Positions 1-10,739 of a stretch of DNA of 64,000 bases are shown piece by piece (position 1 is the first letter of the stretch; every line of letters begins with the position of its first letter). The DNA is from Temnopleurus reevesii (Eukaryota; Echinodermata; Echinoidea; Temnopleuroida; Temnopleuridae): assembly GCA_036244855.1 (NCBI GenBank), contig BQKZ01000559.1, forward strand, positions 122,570 through 186,569. The letters are read 5' to 3'. The notes below the pieces were generated by a model. The model saw only the letters and a program-made list of their open reading frames with translations. It searched no databases and was not told the origin of the DNA. Made by a program: the position numbers and the translations under genes.

Positions 1-1300
1 GAAATTCAGGTAAAATTACGGATGTTCAGTTCACAAGTATGCTCAACAAGGATATTAGATAGCCTGATACTTAGGTGGACATATTGTACTATTTTGTTTT
101 GGAGAGTTTATTTAATGGTTCATCATCAGTGATCATGTTCATATAGCTAGTTCAAAAACAAATTACGGGGATCGTTGACATCATCACCGGTCTACTAGCG
201 AAGGGTGGTTGCACGAACCAGTCGTAGCAATTCAATGGAAACAAATGCTATTGAAATAACATGATTATAAGTGGTTTGCCATTGTACTTGGCATTATGTC
301 GGGGTTTACACGTGTACAGGCAGCGCCCCATAGTTATAGGCCGGTTTATAAAAACGCTGACGACATGTTTGTCAAGGGCTATCAACTTTAAATTCGTGGC
401 ACTGTTTGTACAATATCAAAAGAACTTTGAAGTTGATTAGAAAACTACCTCTTGTTGATTCAACAGTTTGGTTTATCAATCTAATGACTTTAAAATGACA
501 TCCATTTTTAAGGTATACAAAATTACACTAGAAAAAAAGGAAAAAAGGATATACGTTCTCTTTGTATACTTATAAAAATGATATGGTGTGTTCCAAAATT
601 TCAAAGTAATGCTTTTCTGCCATCAAAGCTCAATCTCTAGAAATTAAAAAACAACAACAAAGACAGAGCGATTGGTTTCATTTTTCATCCTAACTCATCA
701 ATCAGTAGATTGTGATGGATCAATTTCACGTGGTCAACAGTTTATCGTCAGTTGCTAAGTCAAAATTTGCTTCTTGATTAAAAATAGAGGACGGGGTGAT
801 TAACTTTTGTTGCTCATTTTTGACGCTCATCAATCCTTGACTTTGAACCAAAAATAAAAAACGGGTCTATTTAAGACTCTATCTGGACAGGAAGCTTAAG
901 GGGGATGGTGAGTATCTTCTGCAAAACTTTGTTTCCCAATAAGCTCGGGTGATCCTAGGAGAATCAGCAGAGTGCCCACACAAACTAATTTTGTAACGAA
1001 ATCCCGACGTATCATATCATGAGACTTAATGAGGTGTAATGGATAGGGCATCCTGGTGTTGAGAGACACTGGTCGCCCCTGTCTCATGGTCAGAGTCATG
1101 GTCACTACACGGATGGACAGGTGAAACTGATGACCCTAGAACTAAGATGGGATAGGAACTTGAAGGATGGATGCAACCCCTTACATGCCATTAACAGAAT
1201 TGACCTACTTTTCTTGTCTTCCGGGTAATTTTTATTAGTCCTATATCACCATTCACAGGTAAGACGAAACAAGCAGACGATCAAAATAAGTCTATCTTCG
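1..1300. other. Unique AT-rich DNA, no gene recognised
   Basis: I see no repeat family member and no supportable gene here. A 69-codon minus-strand frame (1105 to 896) contains a hydrophobic run, TKLVCVGTLLILLG, after an MIRRDF start, which could pass for a signal anchor, but it ends without a good splice donor and matches no family I know. On the plus strand, ATGGTGAGT at about 906-914 resembles a splice donor just after an ATG. Neither is enough for a gene call. Confidence 0.5.
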
Positions 1301-1660
1301 GACGTATGTGATTGGCGAATGGCGGCTCGCAGCGGCTAGTACTTCGCATTGTGAATGGCGCCCTCTGATTGGTGGAATTCATTTGGGAACGAGCTATCTC
1401 CCGAAGACGTACGTTTCATTCATCAGCTCATCTTTGTCGCTTTGCTACGGATCTCATCACTCTACACCGTCACACAGCCTGGTTTTCTGCCCCGGTACGC
1501 CTTCTCTTCCCCCGACGTTTCGCCAACATTTAACACCTTCATTGCCGTCCAACCGTGAAGCACAGTCGTCATCGACTTCACGAACTGCAGGAAAAAGACA
1601 ATCAGAAATTATAGATACAGAGGCTCGATTCCGGCCTCACAATTACCTGGATGATTAATA
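1301..1660 (+). other. GC-richer block with a 116-codon open frame, possible exon or promoter
   Basis: This stretch is clearly richer in G, C and CpG than its flanks. It holds overlapping plus-strand frames of 116 codons (1308-1658) and 67 codons (1355-1558). The longer peptide is rich in Ser, Thr and Pro, with no domain I recognise. An inverted CCAAT box (GATTGG, 1368-1373) lies near the 5' side. A first exon or promoter-proximal region is possible, but the two frames compete, neither has a convincing splice signal, and the block could also be decayed repeat DNA. Confidence 0.2.
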
Positions 1661-2551
1661 GTAGGTACTGCCAAAGGGATAATTGAATTGTTGAAAAAAA
1701 TTGACAATGTGGACATGGGCACATCTGCATTATCTTTTCTTCTGATATTTGTTATTTAATGTATAAATGAAGTGGTTTTATTTCTTGAATTACAAGAACA
1801 CCACCAGAAATTGCGTGCCAGAGATCTGTACAGACGAAATTATCAAACTTTAATTGGGCAACATGATCAAAAGAAGTATCAAATGATCCAATATGGAAAT
1901 AAGATTCGTTTTAGAATAACGATTGCATAAAGATAGAGAAAACTGGTTACACAATCAAAGATTTTATGCAAATGTAAACAAATTATATAGGTTATCATTT
2001 TAGTTATTGCTACAACATGGGGATCGGTATATCCATTTCATTGCCATATCCATCATGTCCATATTGTAATTGTTATGATTTGAGTGAAAAATAAAAAAAA
2101 ATATCTGAATCTGAATCTGAACCTGTGTATATCATCTAGGTGAATCGAGACTAGCCATTTTGAGGAATATTTACCGTACTCAATATTAGCAATGGTGTGG
2201 AGAGAATGGATGAGAACTTGATACTACCATATGCTCAAACCGTGCGTACTTCTCTAAAAGATATATTTTCAAATTAAGCTATCTATAAGTAAAACGAGCA
2301 AAATGAGGGGTTAGGTTAAAATTTGATCGAAGAGAATTTATGCTTACTAATACATCCTCTCAACTCATCAACATGATTGACCTGGTTGTATTGTAACTTA
2401 TTGGTCTCTAAAATGACATTGTACGTGGTCTGATTATTTAGAGACTCCAATGTTTGACAATATTCCTGATATAATCATAATCACTTCATTATAAAACACG
2501 AATAAGAATTTAAAAGTTTATAGGGTATGAAAAAAGTGCAAAATTGAACCA
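1661..2551. other. Unique AT-rich DNA with a LINE-like 3' tail near 2060-2121
   Basis: Mostly featureless AT-rich sequence. Near 2060-2121, an A-rich stretch is followed by three TCTGAA units. This is how many CR1/L2-type LINE copies end, with a short microsatellite after the 3' UTR. No reverse transcriptase remnant is visible upstream, so at most this would be a strongly 5'-truncated insertion. Confidence 0.35.
2100..2121. repeat. Short (TCTGAA)n microsatellite, possible LINE tail
   Basis: About three TCTGAA units follow an A-rich run. Tandem hexamers at the 3' end are typical of truncated CR1/L2-like retroposons. There is no coding remnant to confirm this. Confidence 0.4.
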
Positions 2552-3036
2552 TTTTCCCCCGAATAAGTAGCCGAAGATAAAAACGGTTGCCAAAATGGTT
2601 ATTGATGCGCCCTCACATCGTTATATGAAGAATTTTATGATTCTTCAATATACATTGACTTATTAGGTATGATTATATGCGAAAATATAAGTTTTCCTAG
2701 TCGATTTATTTCTGTTTTCAAGCGATCATCCAATGTTTTCACAATCACATACAAACCCTATGCATATGCTCACCAAAATCAAATGAAAATAGATTGTTTT
2801 GAAAAAAGCTTTAAATTAATAAATTAACGAGGAATACCTATGATACACACTTCGGGATGACTTGGCAGAAATATTACTGTAAGTCATGCGTGGTAGAGCA
2901 CATGGGCGATTTAGTCTAATAATCGCACTAATTCACTGCCTTCATAAAGGCTGACTCACAACTTTGCGCTTTTAGCCTGCCTCAGCCGAGCGTTTTGTAG
3001 AAATTAAAAACGCTCCGTAGACGCACAGCATACGCA
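2552..3036 (+). repeat. First copy of a ~485-bp tandem segment (probable alternate haplotype)
   Basis: From TTTTCCCCCGAATAAG this segment runs parallel to 3038-3518 with scattered substitutions and small indels, several percent divergent by eye. It ends abruptly after ACGCACAGCATACGCA, directly before the single N at 3037. Its last 88 bases are the left part of the snapback element that is complete in the second copy. A copy broken inside a mobile element exactly at an assembly join is better explained by two allelic contigs placed in tandem than by a biological duplication. Confidence 0.85.
2949..3036 (+). mobile_element. Left part of snapback element A, cut at the assembly join
   Basis: This matches the first ~88 bases of the element at 3431-3664: the GGCTGACTCACAACTTTGCG terminus followed by the AAAAACGCTCC and ACGCACAGCATACGCA blocks. 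It stops at the single N (3037). It is probably the other allele of element A, not a separate insertion. Confidence 0.8.
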
Positions 3037-3037
3037 N
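3037..3037. other. Single-N assembly join
   Basis: One undetermined base sits exactly between two near-identical ~485-bp segments. A gap of one N usually marks a scaffold or gap-filling join of unknown or negative length, which supports a false tandem duplication here. Confidence 0.8.
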
Positions 3038-3518
3038 TTTTCCCCCGAATAAGTAGCCGAAGATAAAAACGGTTGCCAAAATGGTTATTGATGCGCCCTC
3101 ACATCGTTATATGAAGAATGTTATGATTCTTCAATATACATTGACTTATTAGGTATGATTATATGCAAAAAAAAATAAGTTTTTCTAGCCGATTCATTTA
3201 TATTTACAAGCGATCATTCAATATGTTGTCATAATCACATACAAACCCTATGCATGCTCACCAAAATCAAATGAGAAAAGATCGTTTTGAAAATATTTTT
3301 AAATTAACGAGGAATATACCTATATTACACACTTCGGGATGACTTGGCAAAAACATTACTGTAAGTCATGCATGGTAGAGCACATGGGCGATTTAGTCTA
3401 ATAATCGCACTAATTCACTGCCTTCATAAAGGCTGACTCACAACTTTGCGCTTTTAGCCTGCCTCAGCCGAGCGTTTTGTAGAAATTAAAAACGCTCCGT
3501 AGACGCACAGCATACGCA
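3038..3518 (+). repeat. Second copy of the ~485-bp tandem segment
   Basis: This is colinear with 2552-3036. Examples of differences are GAAGAATGTT against GAAGAATTTT early in the segment, small indels in the A-rich middle, and CATGCATGG against CATGCGTGG near the end. Unlike the first copy, it continues without a break into the rest of snapback element A and unique DNA, so it is the one that carries through the locus. Confidence 0.85.
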
Positions 3519-3664
3519 GATCAGACGGTAGACTGACATTCGGCTTGCGTTCAAGAAGTATACGCCTACTGTCAGCCCCCAGTATGATCTGCGTCCGGGG
3601 GGGGGGGCGATTTTCTTAAAAAAGAAAAACACTGGGCATAAAAACGCAAAGGTGTGAGTCGGCC
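3431..3664. mobile_element. Snapback MITE, family 1, copy A
   Basis: A 234-bp element whose ends are inverted copies of each other: GGCTGACTCACAACTTTGCG on the left against the reverse complement of CGCAAAGGTGTGAGTCGGCC on the right. A second inner inverted pair (ACGCAGATCA and TGATCTGCGT) makes most of the element self-complementary. A G homopolymer (about 3597-3607) interrupts the right arm. No transposase frame is present, so it is non-autonomous. The target duplication is uncertain: ATAA occurs beside both ends but is offset by one base on the left. Confidence 0.8.
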
Positions 3665-3816
3665 ATAAGATGTAGTTGTCTGGTTTAGTCATTATCTGGA
3701 TTATCTTTCAAATCGTTTATCTCTAACAAAGAGTATGTCACTGAGATAGATGTCATGTTTTCCAGATTGATCCAGCAGACTCTTCTGGGCGCCATTTTGT
3801 GCGCATTACTCCTGAA

Positions 3817-4052
3817 GACCGACTCACAGCTTTGCGTTTTTTAGCCTACCGGTTCCAGGAATTAAAAACGCTCCCTGGACGCACAGCACACGCAGATCAG
3901 ACGGTGTATTGATGTTCGGCTTGCGCTCGACGAGCGTACGACGAGCGTCAGTCCGCCGTATGATCTGCGTCTTTGTGTGTCAGGGGAGCGTTTTTAATTT
4001 AAAAAAAATGGTATGCCGACGCAGGATGAAAATGCAAAGGTATTATTCGGCC
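3817..4052. mobile_element. Snapback MITE, family 1, copy B
   Basis: A 236-bp element with the copy A layout: outer arms GACCGACTCACAGCTTTGCG and the reverse complement of the GCAAAGG...TTCGGCC end. An inner pair follows: AAAAACGCTCCCTGGACGCA facing a diverged CAGGGGAGCGTTTTT, then ACGCAGATCAGACGG facing CCGTATGATCTGCGT. TGAA directly abuts both ends (3813-3816 and 4053-4056), a possible 4-bp target duplication. At the centre, GCTCGACGAGCGTACGACGAGC is itself locally repetitive. Confidence 0.8.
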
Positions 4053-4412
4053 TGAACGTGTAAAAGACAGAGTATATTCTCCCTAGATTTATATCATATC
4101 GTTCAGTAGACAATAATTATGACATGATTCATCAAGTATATCTCAATTAGTCATTAACGGACAGAATACAGATTAAAGGCAATAATGTATCAAAATCTTT
4201 GAAAAGTTGAAAAGGTTTATACGACGTCAATAAGAGATTTTCAAAGTCATTGTTAGTGCGAAAATACCTACTTTTAATGCCGTGTTTGAAACGTAAGTAT
4301 AATATCCGTATGCGATAGCGCTGGTTATCAATAACAAAAAATAATCACCTTTTTGTCTTCGGAAGCTTTCAGACAGAGATTATATGCTATGAAAATATAT
4401 ATTACATTTGAA

Positions 4413-4646
4413 GGCTGACTCACATCTTCGTGGTGTTAGCCTTCGGTTGCCCAGAGCGCACAGTGAACGCCGAGCGCACAGTGAACGCCGATCAAACGGT
4501 GGACTGACATTCGACTTGCACTCAAGGAGCGTACGCCGAACGTCAGTCCATCGTATGACCTGCGTCTTTGTGTGTCCAGGGAGCGTTTTCAATTGTCGAA
4601 TACGCTTGGCCGACTCAGGCTAAAAATGCGAAGATATGAGTCGGCT
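4413..4646. mobile_element. Snapback MITE, family 1, copy C
   Basis: A 234-bp element with the family 1 ends (GGCTGACTCACA on the left, TGAGTCGGCT on the right) and inner complementary blocks (GGTGGACTGACATTCG and CGAACGTCAGTCCATC). The left arm has been altered: the usual AAAAACGCTCC block is missing, and AGCGCACAGTGAACGCCG occurs twice in tandem (4455-4472, 4473-4490). TACATT lies just outside both ends (4403-4408 and 4650-4655), a possible 6-bp target duplication if the element is taken as 4409-4649. Confidence 0.8.
4455..4490 (+). repeat. 18-bp perfect tandem duplication inside snapback copy C
   Basis: AGCGCACAGTGAACGCCG is repeated twice with no mismatch. The other family 1 copies do not have it, so it arose after copy C diverged, probably by replication slippage at the hairpin arm. 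Confidence 0.85.
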
Positions 4647-5632
4647 TTATACATTAGTATTTTGCAGTCATTGATTTTTTTTTTCATTTTTAAACACGAA
4701 TTTCCAAATATTGATGAAAATCACACACACACACACACATACACACACGCATAAATTAACAATTTGTTGCTTTTGTTTTATCTCTTGCATCTAATGCCTT
4801 ATGTAACTTTTTTGTTTTATATGGTTCTATTCATATTCCTTGAAACTACACTTTTATAAATCACAGATCTACGTTTTCGCCCACTGTTCTCCAGCAACAC
4901 CGACATTCATTTATTCGTCATTATACTTCAGTAAGATGTTTACACTTGCCCAATTATATCGGGTATAAACCCGATTAATCATTCTCAAAACTAGATGTCA
5001 AGTTCGAATTAGATCAATTAAAGGTCAACTGCAATTTCGTCATTTATCAAAAGAAAATATCAATCAAACTTCATGATATGACACCGCAGAACATCTCTCG
5101 CTTTCTGAAATAAATTCAAAGAGTTTGCCGACCAAAGCAGATTGGTCTTTACAGAGAGTCTGTAATCTAAAACTCACTGTGGGAGTGCATGAGTAGGACT
5201 GCCCCGGGTACATCTTGAAACCAAACCATTACTTTTTATATACATTATCGTTGGTATGTATATTGCTGATCTCATTGTTTTTATTCACTTTCACATTTTC
5301 TTTCATTTTAAATTTTTTGAGGAGGACTCGGACAGAACTCTCCAGGGCGGCGGATTCAAGATATAAAATGAGCAAAAGCGCCGGATCGATCTCATTACAC
5401 ATAGCTTTTCGGGTGGCAAGTTATTGTTCCTGAGAAATATCTTCTTGCCCAAAAGCTTTGTCTGACAAAAGCGTTCTGGTGAGCTGACAAGCAAAGAAAA
5501 AAAGTCTTCACTTCAAATTTTGCGCCCTCGGGGGCTAAGCTGATCTAATTGAAAAGAATAAAAGAAAAAAAATGGTCATCATCTAATTTGGCGCCCCCTT
5601 TCAGCGAATTTGGTTCCCCCTAGCTCTTACCC
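4647..5632. other. Unique DNA with a CA microsatellite
   Basis: A (CA)n tract (4722-4750) follows copy C. The rest is AT-rich unique sequence. Near 5520-5630 short gcgccctc/gcgcccc motifs occur in a low-complexity setting, a common look for decayed small repeats, but no boundaries can be drawn. Confidence 0.5.
4722..4750. repeat. (CA)n microsatellite
   Basis: An imperfect CA dinucleotide run broken by CATACACACACGC. Confidence 0.95.
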
Positions 5633-5684
5633 GGGGGGGGGGGGGGGGNNNNNNNNNNNNNNNNNNNNNNNNNNNNNNNNNNNN
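5633..5684. other. G homopolymer followed by a 36-N gap
   Basis: Sixteen Gs (5633-5648) run straight into 36 Ns (5649-5684). The gap probably exists because sequencing failed in the homopolymer, so the true length and content here are unknown. Confidence 0.95.
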
Positions 5685-8117
5685 ACGGTGCGCGCATGAT
5701 TATTTCATATGCACTGGTATGAAACTATTACCGTATTTGTTGTGTTGAACCAATAATAGAATAATCTTTATTTTGGAAATACTGGCGATCATCATCTATA
5801 TTTTTCGTGTATAGACAATTATTAATGATAAGCTCTCAAAGCTCGTGTTTAAAACATCTATTAATTTCGTTATACCGATCCATGGTCCTCATTCAGCTTT
5901 AATTTCCTTTTGAAATATGAACAAAAAACAATAAAATTATAATAAATTGTTAACCTAAATTAGGAGGAATAAAACAAATAAGCGAATATTGAACATCAAC
6001 TAAATTGCTTTCGAAAAAAAAGTGGGCCTGAAATTACTCCCCCAATTATTGCTGTAATATCCCGTAATCCCTGATATGACCTCTATGCCCCTAAGCTCTG
6101 TTGGCGGAAAGGCCATGTTTATCTTGCAGCATGCAGGTTGTTTCTTTGTCGCCACTTTCTCAACAGATCAGATGTGTTGCACACTACCTGGAGATTATCA
6201 TCCAATTATCACTGTACTTCAATTACCACTTAGGGTAAATCGAGCCGCCTTTGGAATGGGAGGGGCCATCTTCAAAATTAGGATAATACTAAAGAAGTTA
6301 TCTATCCATTTATTTTAATCTCGGGCGATAATTTTTCGGAATATGATATTGTTGGAAGATGTTTCTATACAGCCTCATCTGCAGATTTGGGCTTTGAAGA
6401 GCAAACGGGCGCCGGGATACAGGGAGGAGTTGTGTATATAATATGACAGCATGCCAATTGCTGTAGCAAATTATATGTGCATATGGTGTGTTATTTTGGC
6501 AATTAAGATAAAGAAACTAAAGCGTGATGATAAAAGGTGTCAAGTAGTAAATGTTGTATGAGTAACACAATGTCTTTTTAAATTTATGTTTTAATTGTTG
6601 TTGAAGCCAGGGAGGTCAAGTCAAATATATCACGATTTCAGTTTGAATATTCAAGATTACAACCGGGTCAATATGCATATATCCTGCTATTGCTATATGG
6701 TTGATGAATTATCAATTTCTCAGTCAAAGCTCACCGTTTAATTCAATCTATTCGTTCCAAAGTTACAACTTTGGTTCAATCTATTCATTTGAACTTACAA
6801 AGAGTTATAGTCTTGACATTATAACAGCTGCAGCTATCAAATATGTCTCAAATAGATACTTCCTTTGGATTCATTTTCATTTCTTATTATTCACATTACA
6901 CATTGATTTAACTGTGGTTTATTTTAATGCAAATGATGTGTTGTATCTGCGCAACACGCACGGTTTCGTATCCGCTTGGCGTATAGCTAATGCACCTGAA
7001 AGACGTTGAAAGCCTTTAAATGTCTAATCATAGCCCTGCAATAAATGTTTATACTACACGATTGCGCCAGATTTGTTTTAGCGTGACAGACGATTTCTTC
7101 TCAATGGCAATCTTATTTGTACTTAACACGTGACGTTGAAATGAATTCTTGTTTGATTAATTGTTCCTTTCCCTGTCAGCCAATCGTAATATTTACATAT
7201 AAATAACATTGTGTCCGGCGTGTTGTTGATTTTGTGATTTGAGATCTGAATTTGTCTACTTCATGTTTATTGTTATTTGATCATTTACGTCAGTCATAAT
7301 TTTTACTTTGAATTTATCAATGTGACATTGTTGCCACAGTCAACTTTCTCTTGAGCGTATTTGATTTCAAGTATTGTTGTCGCAAATTTCTTCCCCAATA
7401 CTAAAAAAAAATTGCCGTTGTCGCTTGAAAAAAAAAATGAAAATCGAAAATTATCGATAAATGGTGAGGCAAAATAAACATGTTTTAAGGTCTACGATTA
7501 TATTACCATGTACGCTGTGCCTCAATTATTGCAATGTCTTTATGTACATGATTGTTTTGTAAACATTTTTCATGAAAATCAGTGTGTGTTTCCGTATATA
7601 TGCTCGTGTGTGCTGTTGTTCTTTTGATATTTGTGGTATGTATGTTAGGACGAGAGGAGATAAAGTATGTGAGTAAATTTGTCCTTGTTGAGTTTAAGAA
7701 TAGGTTTTTGTGAGTGTGTGTGTTTTGTTTTTATGTGTGCGAAGATCAGTATTCTAGCGAATAGAAAGAGAGTGTGTGCGAGCTTGCAGTGCGTGATGAT
7801 GATGTGTTTGTTTGTATGCATGTGTGTGTGTTTGTGTGAGTGAATGTAGCTTTAAATTGAGATAAAAGACAAATAAAAAAGAACAACTTTGATCAACTTT
7901 GATTCATCTCTCACATTCACTGTAGGCATGAATTTTGTATTCATCGGCAATTTTTTTTCTAACAATTTTACGAGCTTATAACTTTTTCGTTGTTGTCAGG
8001 TTCTTGAGGGCGCCAGGTTTGAAGAGAGGGACGCCAAAATTTGGCTGGTGAATGTATTGTTCTGCCTGTCAACTGTTCGAGGGGGAAGGGGGCGCGCACA
8101 ATTTCAGGATGGTCAAG
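5685..8117. other. Unique AT-rich DNA, no gene recognised
   Basis: No mobile element with clear ends was found. Small frames (80 codons at 6076-6318; 102 codons at 6701-7009) have no recognisable domain. A long TG-rich stretch lies at about 7710-7846. At 8005-8100, gcgcc motifs in a G-rich context recall the sequence near 5530-5600 but are not alignable by eye. Confidence 0.5.
7710..7846. repeat. Degenerate (TG)n-rich tract
   Basis: Several TGTGTG blocks alternate with TGTTTG and GTATG variants. This is an old, broken dinucleotide microsatellite. Confidence 0.7.
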
Positions 8118-8122
8118 CCCAA

Positions 8123-8146
8123 CCCCCCCCCCCCCTCCCACCCCCC
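8123..8146. repeat. C-rich homopolymer tract
   Basis: A near-continuous run of C with two short interruptions. Length is probably variable and hard to sequence. Confidence 0.9.
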
Positions 8147-9133
8147 GATGTCTTTGGAACCTGAGTACGCGCTTTTAACATGTTATATCAGAAGAAGATA
8201 CAAAGTTATTGTGATATTAGCATCACTTTCTATACTTTACATTCTCGTTATTCATAAATGTAATGAAAAAGAAAGTCTTGTATTTCAAGTATTACCATAT
8301 TAAACAGAGAAACCCTGAAGAAACTGACTTTTCTGACACTGGACCTAAATGAGTGAGCATGTGGTTCTGTAATTGGTATTGGTGATAGAACCAGTTATAA
8401 GCAATTGGTGGGTGCGATGTGTGCATTTCGTGTCAGCATCCATAGATTGGACCGAGTAGGTATGCGGATACGGTGCGGCTTACACCGTACAATGAACAGA
8501 CGGTGAGGGAGAAACCTGCTACGGTGGGCCATAAATCTTTATGACGGCTCTCGTCGTTGGGGTAGCCGTGATTACTGAATAAAAATCCGAACTGATGAAA
8601 AAGCAAAAGCATGGACATCAGTTGAATATGTGTCTCCGTGATGTTTTGGGGGAATTTTTCGTTTGCATATGTGATAGGGTAGCAAGAATATTCACATTTA
8701 TGCTTTATAAATGCACAGAAAGAATTTTAAAAAATCTTGCGCAATAGTTATAATGATAATACTTACAACGCGCAGAAACTATATCAATAAATTAGTCTGC
8801 TCTAAAGGACTCTTATTAGACATGAGTGGTATTAGAATTACAATATTGTGTCAAAACATGTTATGCTTTGATTTGAATGTGTTCAGTGAGCATGAATTTC
8901 ATTATGATAGTTCCAGTAAATTACCTCTTACATTTATCTATTTAATTCATGTTTATCAAGACATTACACTTTTCTCTTTTTTTCTAAAAAAGTGCAATGT
9001 TGTTTATACTTTCATATCATACAGTGTAAATTTTTAAAAAAGAAAATGAAATCGTTTGTTTTGTTAGAATATTGATTCTTATTATTTCCATTTTGGAACT
9101 GTATTCAACTTTTCCCCATCCCCCACAAAAATG
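8147..9133. other. Unique DNA; possible regulatory patch at 8400-8640
   Basis: Mostly AT-rich. The 8400-8640 patch is richer in GC and holds a short hairpin, TACGGTG...CACCGTA (8469-8489), and a paired CATAAA...TTTATG motif (8529-8542), the type of site bound by posterior Hox or Cdx homeodomains. The patch may be constrained, but I have no alignment to show it. Confidence 0.35.
8400..8640. promoter_or_regulatory. Candidate cis-regulatory patch
   Basis: The mixed composition contrasts with the AT-rich flanks. Two facing TTTATG-like sites around 8529-8542 and the TACGGTG/CACCGTA inverted pair are visible. Motif content is weak evidence alone, and the patch could be chance. Confidence 0.15.
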
Positions 9134-9334
9134 CCATGTCGTCTGTGTTTTTACGAAGTGACGATTGCGAACGGATATTTTTGCATGAGGACAAAGAAAT
9201 TTTTAACATAGCAACAATTCACGGGCTTTCGATTGAAATGCGTTTGAAATCTATATAGAAGAATACATTTCAATGGTTTTGTGTGACACTACCCTCTGCC
9301 TATACCGTCACTTTATGAAAACACAGACGATGTG
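9134..9334. mobile_element. Putative 200-bp TIR element
   Basis: A left arm at 9134-9166 (CATGTCGTCTGTGTTTTTAC then GAAGTGACG) faces a right arm at 9305-9334 whose reverse complement reads CATCGTCTGTGTTTTCATAA then AGTGACGG. The arms are about 30 bp with a few mismatches and the ~140-bp centre is unique. This is the layout of a small MITE. No target duplication is clear. Confidence 0.5.
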
Positions 9335-10673
9335 ATGTATCCTGTCTTCAACGTCAACATGGCATTAATTATTTTTCGTACCAGAATTTGGATGTGCGCC
9401 TGTCCAATCACCAAACTAACTATGACAAAATATGATTATTTATATTGTATTTCGTCTCTGGTACTTCAAGTATGACTTCACCGAGTCAGGCGATTATCAG
9501 TTTCTTAAGATTTACAAAATAAAAAAAAAACTCCATGTAAACTGAAATTATTTGTAAACAATATTAAGATTATAATGGCATCGGTCTACCTTCCTCTTCT
9601 GTTAGCTTATATTTAGAATGATATTAATGATTATAAACAAATAAAGCATTAGGCCTCTTGTTGCTCTTTTTCGTTTGCTTATTTTAGTTGTTTAGGTAAA
9701 TCTAGAACAATTTACTGTTTCATAGTTATCAACACTTTGGGCTACTCCAACTTTAAAATGGACATAATATTTTCACCAAATATATCAGATCAGGCATCAT
9801 GTATTTGTTTACAGGTGTGTTCAGCAACTTGAAAGAATACTGACTGTAATGTCGTCAGTTTTCTTTCAGCCTGCAATTGTTTCCAGGTTTCCATATTAAC
9901 TTTTTTGTGCTAAGTTGTTTTCCATTAAATCACACTTTGAGGTCATTATACATGTTATACTCTGTGTTGATAATTGGATGTGAATAAAATATTATAATTT
10001 TGTGTTCTTGACAAGAGATATAATATATAAACACGGTATACAGTATTTTCGAAAATAAAGTCGGCCGTGGACAATGGAGCCACATGCCGTGTTATGAACT
10101 GTGCGGACACAACAATAACAAGCCGGTTCCGATTTGAATAGCATTACAAAGAATCATTGAATTGGTGATCGACTTAATTTTACGGAAATAGTTTATATCG
10201 TGTTATTTGAATGATGTCTTGTGATGAGACTATTTGCTGGTTGTCTGCCTGCCGTAAATACCCCCTTGGCAGCCCTTGGCCGCTAAACCAACGGGGAGGA
10301 GACGGACCAATGGATAACCATGACCTTCATGGACGGATTCCATAAATTAACCATAGTGCAACCTGATGCCAGACGACTGTCGATCTTCAAGCACAAAGGT
10401 TAAAATGACGAGTTCTTTACTTTCCGTAGGCTCGATGCAAAGTAGTTTATACTTTTAACAACAAACGAAAATAATTAGCATAATTTTCTAATCATGAAGG
10501 GACTTCATATTTCTAACATTTCTTAAAACATTATTGTATTAACAACTATCTGGAAAGTAATTCGGGAAAGAATTGGACGCGTATATTAAAAAAAGGTAGA
10601 TATCGCATCGATATCGTAGATCTATGGATAATAATAATACAAAAATCAATGATAATTAAAAAGCAAATCATAC

Positions 10674-10676
<3 letters not shown>
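9335..10676. other. Unique DNA; mixed-composition patch at 10230-10420
   Basis: AT-rich except for about 10040-10420, which is GC-richer and contains several factor-like motifs. No open frame of note and no repeat ends are seen. Confidence 0.45.
10230..10420. promoter_or_regulatory. Candidate cis-regulatory patch
   Basis: A block of balanced composition containing GTAAATA (forkhead-like, 10254-10260), CCAAT (10307-10311) and TGACCTTCA (a nuclear-receptor-like extended half site, 10321-10329). The density is higher than in the flanks. There is no conservation evidence available. Confidence 0.18.
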
Positions 10677-10715
<39 letters not shown>

Positions 10716-10739
10716 TATATATATATATATCAAATATAT
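10677..10739. repeat. (AT)n microsatellite
   Basis: About 25 AT units with a GATATAT interruption near 10714. It also produces a meaningless poly-Ile/Tyr frame on the minus strand. Confidence 0.95.

Noticed and set aside
4408..4623. Peptide resembling one at 19538-19834 (shared SVHRMTCVFV...GSVFN), which looks like a protein family
   Set aside because: Both frames lie over family 1 snapback elements (copies C and D). The shared peptide is just the translated inverted repeat, one on each strand.
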